Positions 16,084 to 25,121 of a DNA stretch of 64,000 nt are shown piece by piece; within the stretch, counting starts at the first letter, position 1, and every line of letters starts with the position of its first letter. The DNA comes from JABCPE02 sp963516675. Its GTDB lineage: Bacteria; Bacteroidota; Bacteroidia; Flavobacteriales; Weeksellaceae. The notes under the pieces are model-generated. The model was not told where the DNA came from, searched no databases, and was given only the letters and a program-made list of their open reading frames with translations. The stretch spans positions 72,345 through 136,344 of the forward strand of contig CAUQBH010000004.1 in NCBI GenBank assembly GCA_963516675.1. The letters are read 5' to 3'. Position numbers and translations under genes: made by a program.

Positions 16084-17571
16084 ATGAAAAAATATTTTTT
16101 GCTTATTTTATTCGCTGTCTTTGCTATATCTTGCTCCAAAAAAGATTTAGTTTTTACAGGAAAAATCAATAATCCTGCACCGCTGAGCAGAATAGAACTT
16201 ATAGATGTTTCGTCCGTTGCCACGCTTCCTATTGCGAATATTGGCATAGATGAAAAAGGAAATTTTTCTGATACTATCAGTGTAAAAAAAGATGGAATCT
16301 ACGCTCTGGTATACCAAGGAAAAGTAAATTTCTTATATTTAAAAAATGGTGAAAATCTAAATCTGGAAGGAAATGGTTCTACTTTCCCTGAAGACCTGAA
16401 AATCAGTGGAAAAGGGCAAGGAAACAATGAATTCTTGATTGAAAGTCAAAAATTCATCACTTCATACTTTTCTAAATTAAACCAAGCTGTTTTAGCAAAA
16501 AACGAAAATGATTTCATCAAAGAAATAGAAAAATACTCTGCTGATATCAATAAGAAATTAGATGAAATTGCTAAATCTAAAAATGCTGACAAGGATGTAA
16601 TAGAATGGAAAAAGAGCGACCTGATGGTGAATCTTCTGATGATAAGTTCTCAATATGAAATGATGCACGGACAGATGACCCAAAACCCTGATTTCAAAGT
16701 ATCTACAAATTTCAAAGAAAGTCAGAAAAAATTTGAAAAAGAATCATTGATCAAAGAATTTCCTGCTTATAGACAGTATCTTTTAGGAAAATTGGAGCCT
16801 GATTTCAGAAAATTCGCTACTCCTTATCTTAACGATACTAAAACTACACAAACAGAGGTTTTCTTGAAGTTTCTAGAAACTAGAAAGGAATTTTCACAAG
16901 AGCAAAAAGACTATTTGGCTGCATATATTGCTACTCAATTTGACCTTCATCCTCAAAATGATAAAATTGAGCAAGTTCTAAAGGCGCTCACTGAAAAGGT
17001 AAAATCAGAAAACATTAAAAAAGACTTAGAAAGAGTTTACACTGCAATCATAGGACCAAAAGTAGGTTCTACATTACCAGAAGTAAACTTTACAAAACAG
17101 GATGGAAAAGCTTATAAAATAAGCGAACTTAAAGGAAAACCTACTTTGCTAATTTTCTATAGTTCTTTTGCACCAAATATTGTACAATCTGCTGCTGCAT
17201 TAAAAGAAATTACTGAGTTTTATAAAGCAAAACTAAATGTAGCCTATGTCAATATGGATGATGATGTGAAGCAGTTCCAAAAGACTTCTAAATCATTATT
17301 AAACGGCTTTACAGGAGTTAATCTTTATGCTAAAGGAGGGCTAAAATCTGAGGCAGCACAACAACTCCATATCTATGGATTTAAGCTTCCTAGTTTCATG
17401 ATTTTAGATAAAGATGGAAAGGTTGCAAGTAAGACTGTTCTTGGACTTTCTAATATCCAACTGACAGAGCTTATCGATATTCTAAACAAACAAACAGGTC
17501 TGACTGCTCCTGTACCTGAGGCTTCTGAAACAGAAGAAGAACATAACGAACACGATGGTCACGGACACTAA
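16084..17571 (+). CDS. DUF4369/TlpA-like lipoprotein with cysteine-less thioredoxin fold
   Basis: A 495-residue lipoprotein (MKKYFLLILFAVFAISC, lipobox cysteine 17). Residues about 20-110 fit DUF4369, a long helical middle follows, and residues about 325-470 form a TlpA/AhpC-like thioredoxin fold (GSTLPEVNFTKQDGKAYKIS). At the active-site position the sequence reads FYSSFAPNI instead of a WCxxC motif, so both redox cysteines are gone. The C-terminus is a His/Glu-rich tail (EEEHNEHDGHGH) that could bind metal. It probably acts at the inner face of the outer membrane, but disulfide chemistry is unlikely. Followed by a terminator. Confidence 0.85.
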   Translation: MKKYFLLILFAVFAISCSKKDLVFTGKINNPAPLSRIELIDVSSVATLPIANIGIDEKGNFSDTISVKKDGIYALVYQGKVNFLYLKNGENLNLEGNGSTFPEDLKISGKGQGNNEFLIESQKFITSYFSKLNQAVLAKNENDFIKEIEKYSADINKKLDEIAKSKNADKDVIEWKKSDLMVNLLMISSQYEMMHGQMTQNPDFKVSTNFKESQKKFEKESLIKEFPAYRQYLLGKLEPDFRKFATPYLNDTKTTQTEVFLKFLETRKEFSQEQKDYLAAYIATQFDLHPQNDKIEQVLKALTEKVKSENIKKDLERVYTAIIGPKVGSTLPEVNFTKQDGKAYKISELKGKPTLLIFYSSFAPNIVQSAAALKEITEFYKAKLNVAYVNMDDDVKQFQKTSKSLLNGFTGVNLYAKGGLKSEAAQQLHIYGFKLPSFMILDKDGKVASKTVLGLSNIQLTELIDILNKQTGLTAPVPEASETEEEHNEHDGHGH

Positions 17572-17588
17572 TAAAAAGTTAAAGGAAT

Positions 17589-17617
17589 AAATAGAGTCCA
17601 ATTTTTGGATTCTATTT
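17589..17617 (+). terminator. Terminator after the TlpA-like gene
   Basis: AAATAGA pairs with TCTATTT and the inner TCCAA with TTGGA, followed by ATTTTTAT. It separates the lipoprotein gene from the LTA-synthase-like gene. Confidence 0.75.
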
Positions 17618-17641
17618 ATTTTTATAAATCACTTATATTAC

Positions 17642-19672
17642 ATGATAAATTTATACTTATTTAAAAAAGTTACACTAAACGGACTTAAGTATTTTTTTTA
17701 TTTCATCTGTTTATTCTTCATCAATCGTTTTATATTTTTTTCAGTTTATGGAAAATGGTCTCAGCTTGGAGAGTATCTTTCCGATATTTTCTATGCTTTT
17801 TTCATTGTAGGCCCTCGCTTTGATATATCTGCTATATGCTACGCTTTTCTGCCTTTGGCTGTATTTTGGCTGTTTTCGCTATTTATTCCTAAACGATTTA
17901 CTACAAATTTCCAAAAGATATATCTCACTTTCAGCTGTTTTTATCTAGTTTTTGTTTTAGTCGTTTATGTTTCTCTTTTCATTATAGATTTTTTTTATTA
18001 TCAATTTTTCCAATCACATATTAATATCTTATTCTTTGGAATATTTAATGATGATACGAAAGCTGTCCTAAAATCCGTATGGACAGACTATCCTGTATTT
18101 AAAATATTTATCATTTATGCTATCTGCATCGTTAGTTTTCTATTTTTACACAAGAAAATTAAGAAAAACTTTAGCGTAAATACTTATTCTGCATCAAAGA
18201 AAACTTTGTTTCTCTTAGTAGTTTTCCCTCTATTCATTGCAGGAATGAGAGGCAGCTTAGGCGAATTCACACTCCGCAGGGAACATACTAACATAGGCAC
18301 AAATGAGTTTATCAATGCTCTTTGCTACAATCCTGTTTATGCCCTAAAATTCGCAAAATCAGAATTAAATGACAACCTTATCACTCCTGATATTGCCCAA
18401 GAATTAAAGATGAGTGGATTTAGTTCATTTGAGCAGGTAAAAGAGGTTTATCGCGAAAATATTATTGATGATTTTGACAAGAATTTGTATTCGACAACGG
18501 CTCATAATGAGTTTTTAGAGAAAAATCCGCCCAACATCGTATTTATCCTTATGGAAAGTATGAGCAATCATTATTTTGAACTCCATTCCAAAGAACTTAA
18601 TCTTTTGGGTGATTTGAATGAAATTCTGCCCGAATTATACTATTTCAAAAATGGTTTGTCATCTTTCAATGGAACTATATATTCATTAGAAAACCTTCTG
18701 GTAAACACTCCGAAAGGCATCATCTCACAGTCGCCTTACTTTGACACCTCATTCAGTTCATCCATTTCAAAGCCTTTCAAAGAGCAGGGCTACGAGACTT
18801 ATTTCATAACAGGTGCGCATCTTTCATGGAGAAATACAGACAAATTCATAAAAAAACAAGGTTTTGATATTATCAAAGGAAGTTCTCACATCAAACAAAA
18901 ATTCCCTAACGCTGAGGACTTCGCTTGGGGAACTCACGATGGCTATTTATTTGATTATATAAAAGACCAGCTTCAGCAGTCTCCTTCAAAGCCAAAAATG
19001 GTCTTTTCCCTCACTGTGAGCAACCATACTCCATATGAGATTCCTACTCATTACAAACCATACCCTATTAAAATAGATGCCATAAAAAAACTTCTTCGAG
19101 TGGATGAAAAAATGGCTTATGCTAATTTTTATTCCCATCAGTATTCAGCCTCTCAACTGGCTAAATTTATAAAAGACATCAAAAATTCTCCTTTGGGAGA
19201 AAACACGATCATCATAGCTACAGGTGACCATAATATCCGACAAGTATTCGAATATGATGATGAAAACTCCTTCCTAAAACGCAGTGTACCAATACTTTTC
19301 TACATTCCAGAAAAATATAAACCTGCCTTTTTCGATTCCTCTGTGATGGCCTCCCACAAGGACATCTTCCCTACTATATTTAATTTGAGCTTATCCAACC
19401 AAAAATATATCTATTCGGGAGATAATTTGTTTAAAAAATCGCCAAACTACCGCTTTGCAATCAATGAATATAATTTCATAGCCGATTCCATAGGGGTGAT
19501 TTCTTACGAAAACGGAAGCCCTGCTTATTACACTTGGAAAGATGAAAATAAAAGAAAATTGAGTTTAGATAATATTCAAAATCCACATGCTCAATTCATG
19601 CTAAATAAAATGAAGGCTTTCTCCGCCCTACAAACCATCCAAATTTATATGGATATAGAAAAAAATAAATAA
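17642..19672 (+). CDS. LTA synthase-like membrane sulfatase-fold transferase
   Basis: A 676-residue protein with about five N-terminal membrane helices (residues 10-200) and a large periplasmic sulfatase-fold domain. Catalytic features: the metal-binding FILMESMSNHYF near 300, the likely nucleophile threonine in FNGTIYSLE near 343, SNHTPYE near 460 and TGDHNIR near 522. Family members move phosphoglycerol or phosphoethanolamine groups from lipids to glycans or lipid A; Gram-negative Bacteroidota do not make classical lipoteichoic acid, so the acceptor is probably a periplasmic glycan or lipid A. It is 34 bp upstream of rlmD and may share its transcript. Confidence 0.88.
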   Translation: MINLYLFKKVTLNGLKYFFYFICLFFINRFIFFSVYGKWSQLGEYLSDIFYAFFIVGPRFDISAICYAFLPLAVFWLFSLFIPKRFTTNFQKIYLTFSCFYLVFVLVVYVSLFIIDFFYYQFFQSHINILFFGIFNDDTKAVLKSVWTDYPVFKIFIIYAICIVSFLFLHKKIKKNFSVNTYSASKKTLFLLVVFPLFIAGMRGSLGEFTLRREHTNIGTNEFINALCYNPVYALKFAKSELNDNLITPDIAQELKMSGFSSFEQVKEVYRENIIDDFDKNLYSTTAHNEFLEKNPPNIVFILMESMSNHYFELHSKELNLLGDLNEILPELYYFKNGLSSFNGTIYSLENLLVNTPKGIISQSPYFDTSFSSSISKPFKEQGYETYFITGAHLSWRNTDKFIKKQGFDIIKGSSHIKQKFPNAEDFAWGTHDGYLFDYIKDQLQQSPSKPKMVFSLTVSNHTPYEIPTHYKPYPIKIDAIKKLLRVDEKMAYANFYSHQYSASQLAKFIKDIKNSPLGENTIIIATGDHNIRQVFEYDDENSFLKRSVPILFYIPEKYKPAFFDSSVMASHKDIFPTIFNLSLSNQKYIYSGDNLFKKSPNYRFAINEYNFIADSIGVISYENGSPAYYTWKDENKRKLSLDNIQNPHAQFMLNKMKAFSALQTIQIYMDIEKNK

Positions 19673-19706
19673 ATTTAAGTATATTCGATTCCTATAAAAA
19701 TACCGA

Positions 19707-21113
19707 ATGAAAAAAAATAAAAATCTAATTTTAGAAAACATTAAATTAACTTCCGCTGGCGCGAAAGGAGTTTCTGTTGGAAAAACCAAAGATGGCAAAA
19801 CTGTGCTTGTCTCTGGAGCAATCCCTGGAGACACCGTAAATGCTCGTGTAAAAAAGGCAAAAAGCAAATATTACGAAGCAGAAATGGTAGAAATTTTAGA
19901 GCCTTCTCCGTTTCGGATAGATCCAGAATGCATACATTTCGGTGTGTGTGGAGGATGTAAATGGCAAAATATGAGCTATGAAAAACAGCTGGAATTCAAA
20001 CAAAATGAGGTTCTTAACAATATTAAAAGAATAGGCGGCATAGAAGATTTTGAGTGCATCCCTATTCTCGGAGGCGAAGAACATTATTTCTACCGAAATA
20101 AAATGGAATTTTCGTTTTCCAATGCTCGCTGGCTGACTTCAGAAGAGATAAAATCCGACACAGAAATAGACAACAAAAACGCTCTGGGCTTCCATATTCC
20201 TGGGCAGTGGAGCAAGATTTTAGACCTAAAAGAATGCTACCTACAAGAAGCACCATCCAACGAAATCCGTCTGGCAATCAGAGATTATGCGATAAAAAAC
20301 AACCTTGATTTTTTTGATTTAAGGAATCAAGAGGGATTTCTACGAACGCTGATGCTTCGCCAAAATTCCAAAGGAGAATGGATGATTCTCATTCAGTTTT
20401 TCCGAGAAGAAAAGGAAAACAGAGAAAATTTATTGAACTTTATTTTGGATAAGTTCCCTCAAATCAAGACTTTACTCTACGCTATCAATTCCAAAGGAAA
20501 CGACAGCGTGTATGATTTGGATATCCAGACTTATTTTGGTGAAGGATTTATCTTTGAAGAAATGGATGGATTAAAATTTAAAATTGGTCCAAAATCTTTC
20601 TTCCAAACCAATTATAAACAAGCCCTAAATCTTTATAGAAAAACTTTGGAATTTGCTGATATTCAGGAAAATCATGTAGTGTATGACCTTTACACAGGGA
20701 CAGGGACAATAGCCCAATATATGGCAAGACATGCCAAACAAGTGATTGGGATAGAGGCAGTTCAGGAAGCGATAGATGCAGCGATAGAAAACGCTGAGCT
20801 TAACGGACTGAATAACTGCACTTTCTACTGCGGAGATATGAAAGAAGTCTTCACAGAAGAGTTTCTGGCGCAACATCCGAAGGCAGATGTCCTAATTACC
20901 GACCCTCCACGAGATGGAATGCACCCGAAAGTAATAGAGCAGATTCTAAAACTTTCGCCAGAAAGAATCGCTTATGTAAGCTGTAATTCGGCGACGCAGG
21001 CGAGAGATTTAGCCCTAATGAAGGAGCACTACAATGTAGTAAAAATCCTTCCTGTGGATATGTTCCCACAGACGCACCATGTGGAAAACATTGCTCTTTT
21101 AACAAAGAAATAA
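19707..21113 (+). CDS. rlmD: 23S rRNA (uracil-C5)-methyltransferase RlmD
   Basis: A 468-residue SAM-dependent RNA methyltransferase of the RumA/TrmA class, which makes m5U in 23S rRNA (position 1939 in E. coli). An N-terminal TRAM domain covers about residues 5-65, followed by the 4Fe-4S ligands CIHFGVCGGC (C-x5-C-x2-C), a SAM-binding YDLYTGTGTIA near 330, DPPRDGMH near 397 and the catalytic-cysteine motif YVSCNSATQA near 423. The RlmD versus RlmC/TrmA distinction rests on length and the cluster ligands. It ends just before a bidirectional terminator shared with the DUF1015 gene. Confidence 0.92.
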   Translation: MKKNKNLILENIKLTSAGAKGVSVGKTKDGKTVLVSGAIPGDTVNARVKKAKSKYYEAEMVEILEPSPFRIDPECIHFGVCGGCKWQNMSYEKQLEFKQNEVLNNIKRIGGIEDFECIPILGGEEHYFYRNKMEFSFSNARWLTSEEIKSDTEIDNKNALGFHIPGQWSKILDLKECYLQEAPSNEIRLAIRDYAIKNNLDFFDLRNQEGFLRTLMLRQNSKGEWMILIQFFREEKENRENLLNFILDKFPQIKTLLYAINSKGNDSVYDLDIQTYFGEGFIFEEMDGLKFKIGPKSFFQTNYKQALNLYRKTLEFADIQENHVVYDLYTGTGTIAQYMARHAKQVIGIEAVQEAIDAAIENAELNGLNNCTFYCGDMKEVFTEEFLAQHPKADVLITDPPRDGMHPKVIEQILKLSPERIAYVSCNSATQARDLALMKEHYNVVKILPVDMFPQTHHVENIALLTKK

Positions 21114-21127
21114 TTTTTTCATAAAAT

Positions 21128-21158
21128 AAAAATGCAGCCCTAAGAGCTGCATTTTTTT
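21128..21158. terminator. Bidirectional terminator between rlmD and the DUF1015 gene
   Basis: AAAAATGCAGC pairs with GCTGCATTTTT; A and T runs flank the stem on both sides, so it serves both converging genes. Its right end overlaps the stop codon of the DUF1015 gene. Confidence 0.88.
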
Positions 21159-22398
21159 ATTTCATATCATACATGACTAGCGCGGTCACGAGTTTGGGCT
21201 CTATGTAAGTACATTTTGGAGGCATTTTCAGGTTTTTATCTGCGATTTCTACTAAATCAGAAAAACTCACAGGATGTACCCCAAATGCTACTCTATACTC
21301 CTCATTATCAACCTTTTCTTTTAGTTTTGTGATTCCCTCTACGCAAGAACTTCCCCGCAGGTAATCCACTCGTTTGGTGGTTTTCAAATCATCTATTCCT
21401 AAAATCGGACTCAGTATATATTTGTCCAGCAGATAATGGTCTATAATCCCCAAACACTCTTCACAACAGCATTCTTCCTTTAGTGTAAGTTTATAAAACT
21501 GTCCATCTAAATAAAGACTTATAAAGTGTTTTTGCTCTGGATAATACGGGTTTTCCCCTTTATTTTCAATAATAAATTTATCCTCCAACTGATGCAAAAA
21601 CTGCTCCACCGTCAGACCATTCAAATCCTTGACAACCTTATTAAAATCATTAATTTTAATCGATTGGTCAGAAACTATGAAACTATAAACAAAGTTATAC
21701 GGCTCATTTCCAACATGATTAGGATTTTTATCCTTTCTACGCTCAGAATAGAGTGCCGTAGAACCCATTCTATGATGCCCGTCAGCAATGTAGAAAGCCT
21801 CTACTTTTGCTAAGATTTGTTCATATTTTTTCAAGGTTTCTTCATCTTGAATTTTCCAAACACGATGTTTAGTCCCCTTGCTGTCTGCATATTCCAAAAC
21901 AGGATTTTTCCTTTCTTCCTCACTCATAAGAGCCTCTAATTCAGCATTTGAAGAATAGGTCAAAAGCACTGGTTCCGCTTGGAGATTCACACCTTCCAGA
22001 TACTTAGAGAGTTTTTCTTTTCTGTGTGTGAGTGTTTCTTCATGCTTTTTAATCTTTCCCGCATTATAATCTTCTACGGAAACCAATCCTAAAAGCCCTC
22101 TGAAAACACTGCCGTCAGGTAATATTTGACAATACAAATAATATCCTAATTCCTCCTCCTGATGCAGGTTGTGATTTCTCAGCAACTCCTCATAATTCGC
22201 CCTCACTCTACCCAAATTCTGCTCCAAATTCTGAGGTTCACCAGACAAATACGGTTCCACCATTCTCACATAAGAAAACTCTCTTTCGGCTTTCTTTGCA
22301 ATTTCTTCCTGAGTATAATTACTCAATGGGCGTGTAGGAAAACTTTTTATATACTCCCCATAGGGCGTTATCCCACGAAATGGCTTGAATACAGGCAT
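21157..22398 (-). CDS. DUF1015 family protein
   Basis: A 413-residue cytosolic protein of the DUF1015 family, recognised from its start VFKPFRGITPY, the DYNAGKIKKHEETL segment near 110, the hallmark FYIADGHHRMGSTALYS near 205 and the C-terminal KMPPKCTYIEPKL. The ADGHHR motif suggests a metal- or phosphate-binding site, but the function is not established. The family is commonly located near serine biosynthesis genes; here it is 32 bp downstream of serC and co-transcribed with it. No serA lies between them, unlike in some relatives as I recall. Confidence 0.88.
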   Translation of the reverse strand: MPVFKPFRGITPYGEYIKSFPTRPLSNYTQEEIAKKAEREFSYVRMVEPYLSGEPQNLEQNLGRVRANYEELLRNHNLHQEEELGYYLYCQILPDGSVFRGLLGLVSVEDYNAGKIKKHEETLTHRKEKLSKYLEGVNLQAEPVLLTYSSNAELEALMSEEERKNPVLEYADSKGTKHRVWKIQDEETLKKYEQILAKVEAFYIADGHHRMGSTALYSERRKDKNPNHVGNEPYNFVYSFIVSDQSIKINDFNKVVKDLNGLTVEQFLHQLEDKFIIENKGENPYYPEQKHFISLYLDGQFYKLTLKEECCCEECLGIIDHYLLDKYILSPILGIDDLKTTKRVDYLRGSSCVEGITKLKEKVDNEEYRVAFGVHPVSFSDLVEIADKNLKMPPKCTYIEPKLVTALVMYDMK

Positions 22399-22430
22399 AA
22401 ATCTTGTTTTTTATGCTTTAAAATGATTTT

Positions 22431-23486
22431 TTAAATGGATCTCATTACATCTACCAATACCTGTACACTTTCTATCGGTAAGGCATTGTACATACTTGCT
22501 CTGTATCCTCCCAAGTTTCTATGTCCATTTAGACCATTGATTCCTGCTTCTTTCCAAGCTTTGTCAAACGCTTCTTTTTTAGATTCATCTAAAAGTTTGA
22601 AAGAAACATTCATATTAGAACGATCTTCTGGACGGCAGAAACTCTCAAATAATGGGTTTCTGTCTATTTCATCATAAAGAAGTTTTGCTTTCGCATTATT
22701 TCTCTGCTCTGCTGCTGCTATTCCACCATTTTTTTCAAGGTGCTGTAATGTAAGCAAACTAGCATAAATAGGGAATACAGGAGGTGTATTAAACATCGCA
22801 TCTTTGCTGATGTGAACTTGATAATCTAAATAAGAAGGAATGTCTCTTCCTGTTTTTCCTAAAATATCCTTTTTCACTACTACCAAAGTAGCTCCAGCAG
22901 GTCCCATATTCTTCTGAGCACCAGCATAGATAAGGTCAAACTGAGAGAAATCTATTTCTCTACTGAAAATATCCGAAGACATATCGCACACTAGAGATGT
23001 TTCCACTTTTGGGAAAGATTTCATCTGTGTACCGAAGATAGTATTGTTAGAAGTACAGTGGAAATAGTCATACTCCGCTCCCACAGTATAATCTTTTGGG
23101 ATGAAAGAATAATTTTCTTCTTTAGAAGAACCTACAATATCCACCTGTCCAAGTCGTTTAGCTTCTTTAATTGCACCTGCTGCCCAAGTTCCTGTATCTG
23201 TGTAAGCTGCCTTCCCTCCTACTTTCATCAAGTTAAAAGGAACCATTACAAACTGTAAAGATGCTCCTCCTCCTAGATAAAGTACATCATAATCATCTCC
23301 TAATTTCATTAGTCTTTTTACGATGGCTCTAGCCTCATCCATTACTTCGATGAAATCTTTACTTCTGTGAGAAATCTCAAGTAATGACAATCCGATACCA
23401 TTAAAATCCAAAATAGCTTCTGCTGATTTTTGGAAAACTTCTTGTGGCAAAATACACGGTCCTGCGCTGAAATTGTGCTTTTTCAT
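22431..23486 (-). CDS. serC: 3-phosphoserine/phosphohydroxythreonine aminotransferase
   Basis: A 351-residue PLP enzyme of fold type I, class V, converting 3-phosphohydroxypyruvate plus glutamate to phosphoserine in serine synthesis and a related step of PLP synthesis. Signatures: MKKHNFSAGPCILP at the start, HRSKDF near 42, GGGASLQF near 73, and the PLP lysine in YAGAQKNMGPAG near 190. pdxJ, another PLP synthesis gene, lies elsewhere in this window. A probable promoter (TTG-N20-TACCTTTA, one mismatch in the -7 box) lies between this gene and the ferredoxin gene. Confidence 0.95.
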   Translation of the reverse strand: MKKHNFSAGPCILPQEVFQKSAEAILDFNGIGLSLLEISHRSKDFIEVMDEARAIVKRLMKLGDDYDVLYLGGGASLQFVMVPFNLMKVGGKAAYTDTGTWAAGAIKEAKRLGQVDIVGSSKEENYSFIPKDYTVGAEYDYFHCTSNNTIFGTQMKSFPKVETSLVCDMSSDIFSREIDFSQFDLIYAGAQKNMGPAGATLVVVKKDILGKTGRDIPSYLDYQVHISKDAMFNTPPVFPIYASLLTLQHLEKNGGIAAAEQRNNAKAKLLYDEIDRNPLFESFCRPEDRSNMNVSFKLLDESKKEAFDKAWKEAGINGLNGHRNLGGYRASMYNALPIESVQVLVDVMRSI

Positions 23487-23584
23487 TGTTTTAATTTTTA
23501 TATACGACTTTTAAATTTTTATTAAAATAAACTTGGGTTTAAAGGTAATTATTTTTCTGCATTCTTCCAAAAGAATTGAGAAAA

Positions 23585-23935
23585 TTATTCTCCATGCATG
23601 AACGCCTTCTTCGTGAGAAGCTGCTCCTCTGTCTCCACATGGTCTTCATCTGGCACACAGCAGTCCACAGGGCACACTGCGGCGCACTGCGGTTCATTAT
23701 GAAAGCCTATACACTCCGTACATTTATCCGTTACTATGAAATAGGTATCATCACTCACTGGCGGCTGCGCCTCATCCGCATCCAAAGTAAGTCCCGAGGG
23801 AAAAGTTATCATTCCTGATAATATAGTTCCATCTGAAGCCCTCCAATCCACTGCACTTTCATAAATGGCATTGTTGGGACATTCAGGCTCACATGCTCCA
23901 CAGTTGATACATTCGTCCGTTATTTTGATAGCCAT
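23585..23935 (-). CDS. 4Fe-4S dicluster ferredoxin
   Basis: A 116-residue cytosolic electron carrier. The first cluster motif is CINCGACEPEC at about residues 10-20, and the second is CTECIGFHNEPQCAAVCPVDC near 72-92, with an insertion between the second and third cysteines as in YfhL-type ferredoxins. About 45 residues separate the motifs. It is transcribed divergently from the acyl-CoA reductase gene, from a promoter that overlaps the reductase promoter. The pairing is common in this group and suggests linked regulation; the electron partners are unknown. Confidence 0.92.
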   Translation of the reverse strand: MAIKITDECINCGACEPECPNNAIYESAVDWRASDGTILSGMITFPSGLTLDADEAQPPVSDDTYFIVTDKCTECIGFHNEPQCAAVCPVDCCVPDEDHVETEEQLLTKKAFMHGE

Positions 23936-23958
23936 TAGTATTATATTTTTTAATTTTG
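23925..23958 (+). promoter_or_regulatory. Promoter of acyl-CoA reductase gene
   Basis: TTG (23925-23927) and TAATTTTG (23951-23958) are separated by 23 bp. The -33 part lies inside the start of the ferredoxin gene and the region interleaves with the divergent ferredoxin promoter. Confidence 0.6.
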
Positions 23959-23960
23959 CA

Positions 23961-23992
23961 CAAAGTTAAAAACTTTATTTATATAAAAACAA
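23961..23992 (-). promoter_or_regulatory. Promoter of ferredoxin gene
   Basis: On the minus strand TTG (23990-23992) and TAACTTTG (23961-23968) are 21 bp apart, and the -7 box is 26 bp before the ferredoxin start. Only 2 bp separate the two divergent -7 boxes. Confidence 0.65.
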
Positions 23993-23997
23993 TATTT

Positions 23998-25035
23998 ATG
24001 AAAAATGATAAAATAGTTTCCTCTTTATCGCAGTTGGGCGATTTTTTAAACCAATTTCTCTCCGCTAAACCAGAGAATTTCGATGAAGAAGAAAGCAAAT
24101 TCGCTTCCTTGATAAAAAAATCCGAAATAGAAAATCCCTGGTTTACAGATGAAAGCGTAAGATTTTGCCTAAAAAGCTGGGCGAAAAACCTTACCGAAGA
24201 GAAAATATCTGCTTGGACTGGTCAATATCATTTTTCTTCCACTCCGAAAAAAATCGGGCTGATTCTCGCTGGAAATATCCCTTTGGTAGGTTTTCATGAT
24301 GTGATTTGCGTTTTACTGAGCGGAAACATTCCTTTGATAAAACTTTCCTCCAGAGACAGGCTGATTTCACCTTTTTTACTTAACAAATGGAACGAACTCA
24401 GTGGTGGGATTTTGGAGTTTCATTTTGTGGAAAAATTAGAAAATTATGATGCTGTCATCGCTACGGGAAGCAATAATACGGCTAGATATCTGGAATATTA
24501 TTTCAAAGATGTGCCGAACATCATTAGGAAAAACAGAACTTCCATCGGAGTTTTAAAAGGTGATGAAACCAATGAGGAAATTCAGGCGCTTGCGGAGGAT
24601 ATTTTCCGATATTTTGGGCTGGGCTGCCGAAATGTTACACGGCTGTTTATTCCTTCCGAAATGCCTTTGGACAGGTTGTTTGAGAATTTTATTAATTTCA
24701 AAGAAATCATCAATCACAACCAATACGCCAATAATTACGACTACAACAGAACCATTTACCTGCTGAACCAAGAGCAGTTTTGGGACAATAATTTCGTAAT
24801 GTTCAAAGAAGATGAAAAACTTTTCAGCCCACTGTCTGTTATCAATTTCAGCCGATATGAAACAATAAACGATGTCCAAAATTTCCTTTCGGAAAACGAA
24901 GAAAACATTCAGTGCATTGTAGCAAATTCCACACTTGAAATTCCTACGGCTATCGGCTTTGGAGAGGCACAGCACCCTGAACTAGATACTTACGCCGATA
25001 ATGTGGATACGATGGCGTTTCTATCAATATTATAG
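23998..25035 (+). CDS. Acyl-CoA reductase (LuxC-like)
   Basis: A 345-residue member of the LuxC/acyl-CoA reductase group of the aldehyde dehydrogenase superfamily, reducing an acyl-CoA or acyl-ACP to aldehyde with NADPH. Seen: GLILAGNIPLVGFHDV near 85-100, IKLSSRDRL near 112, ATGSNNTARY near 157 and the probable catalytic cysteine in FGLGCRNVTR near 205. The start MKNDKIVSSL at 23998 is chosen over an upstream ATG at 23956, which lies within the promoter region. The substrate in non-luminous Bacteroidota is unknown. Confidence 0.85.
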   Translation: MKNDKIVSSLSQLGDFLNQFLSAKPENFDEEESKFASLIKKSEIENPWFTDESVRFCLKSWAKNLTEEKISAWTGQYHFSSTPKKIGLILAGNIPLVGFHDVICVLLSGNIPLIKLSSRDRLISPFLLNKWNELSGGILEFHFVEKLENYDAVIATGSNNTARYLEYYFKDVPNIIRKNRTSIGVLKGDETNEEIQALAEDIFRYFGLGCRNVTRLFIPSEMPLDRLFENFINFKEIINHNQYANNYDYNRTIYLLNQEQFWDNNFVMFKEDEKLFSPLSVINFSRYETINDVQNFLSENEENIQCIVANSTLEIPTAIGFGEAQHPELDTYADNVDTMAFLSIL

Positions 25036-25078
25036 ATATTATCAATAAAAGCTAAATTATCATTATTATTTTTTTATT

Positions 25079-25086
25079 TATATTTG
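25079..25086 (+). promoter_or_regulatory. -7 promoter box (TATATTTG)
   Basis: A perfect TAnnTTTG box 35 bp before the YadA-head protein gene; no clear TTG partner at the usual spacing. Confidence 0.5.
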
Positions 25087-25121
25087 CCGGCTATTTAAAA
25101 AAATTAAACAAAAACAAAAAT

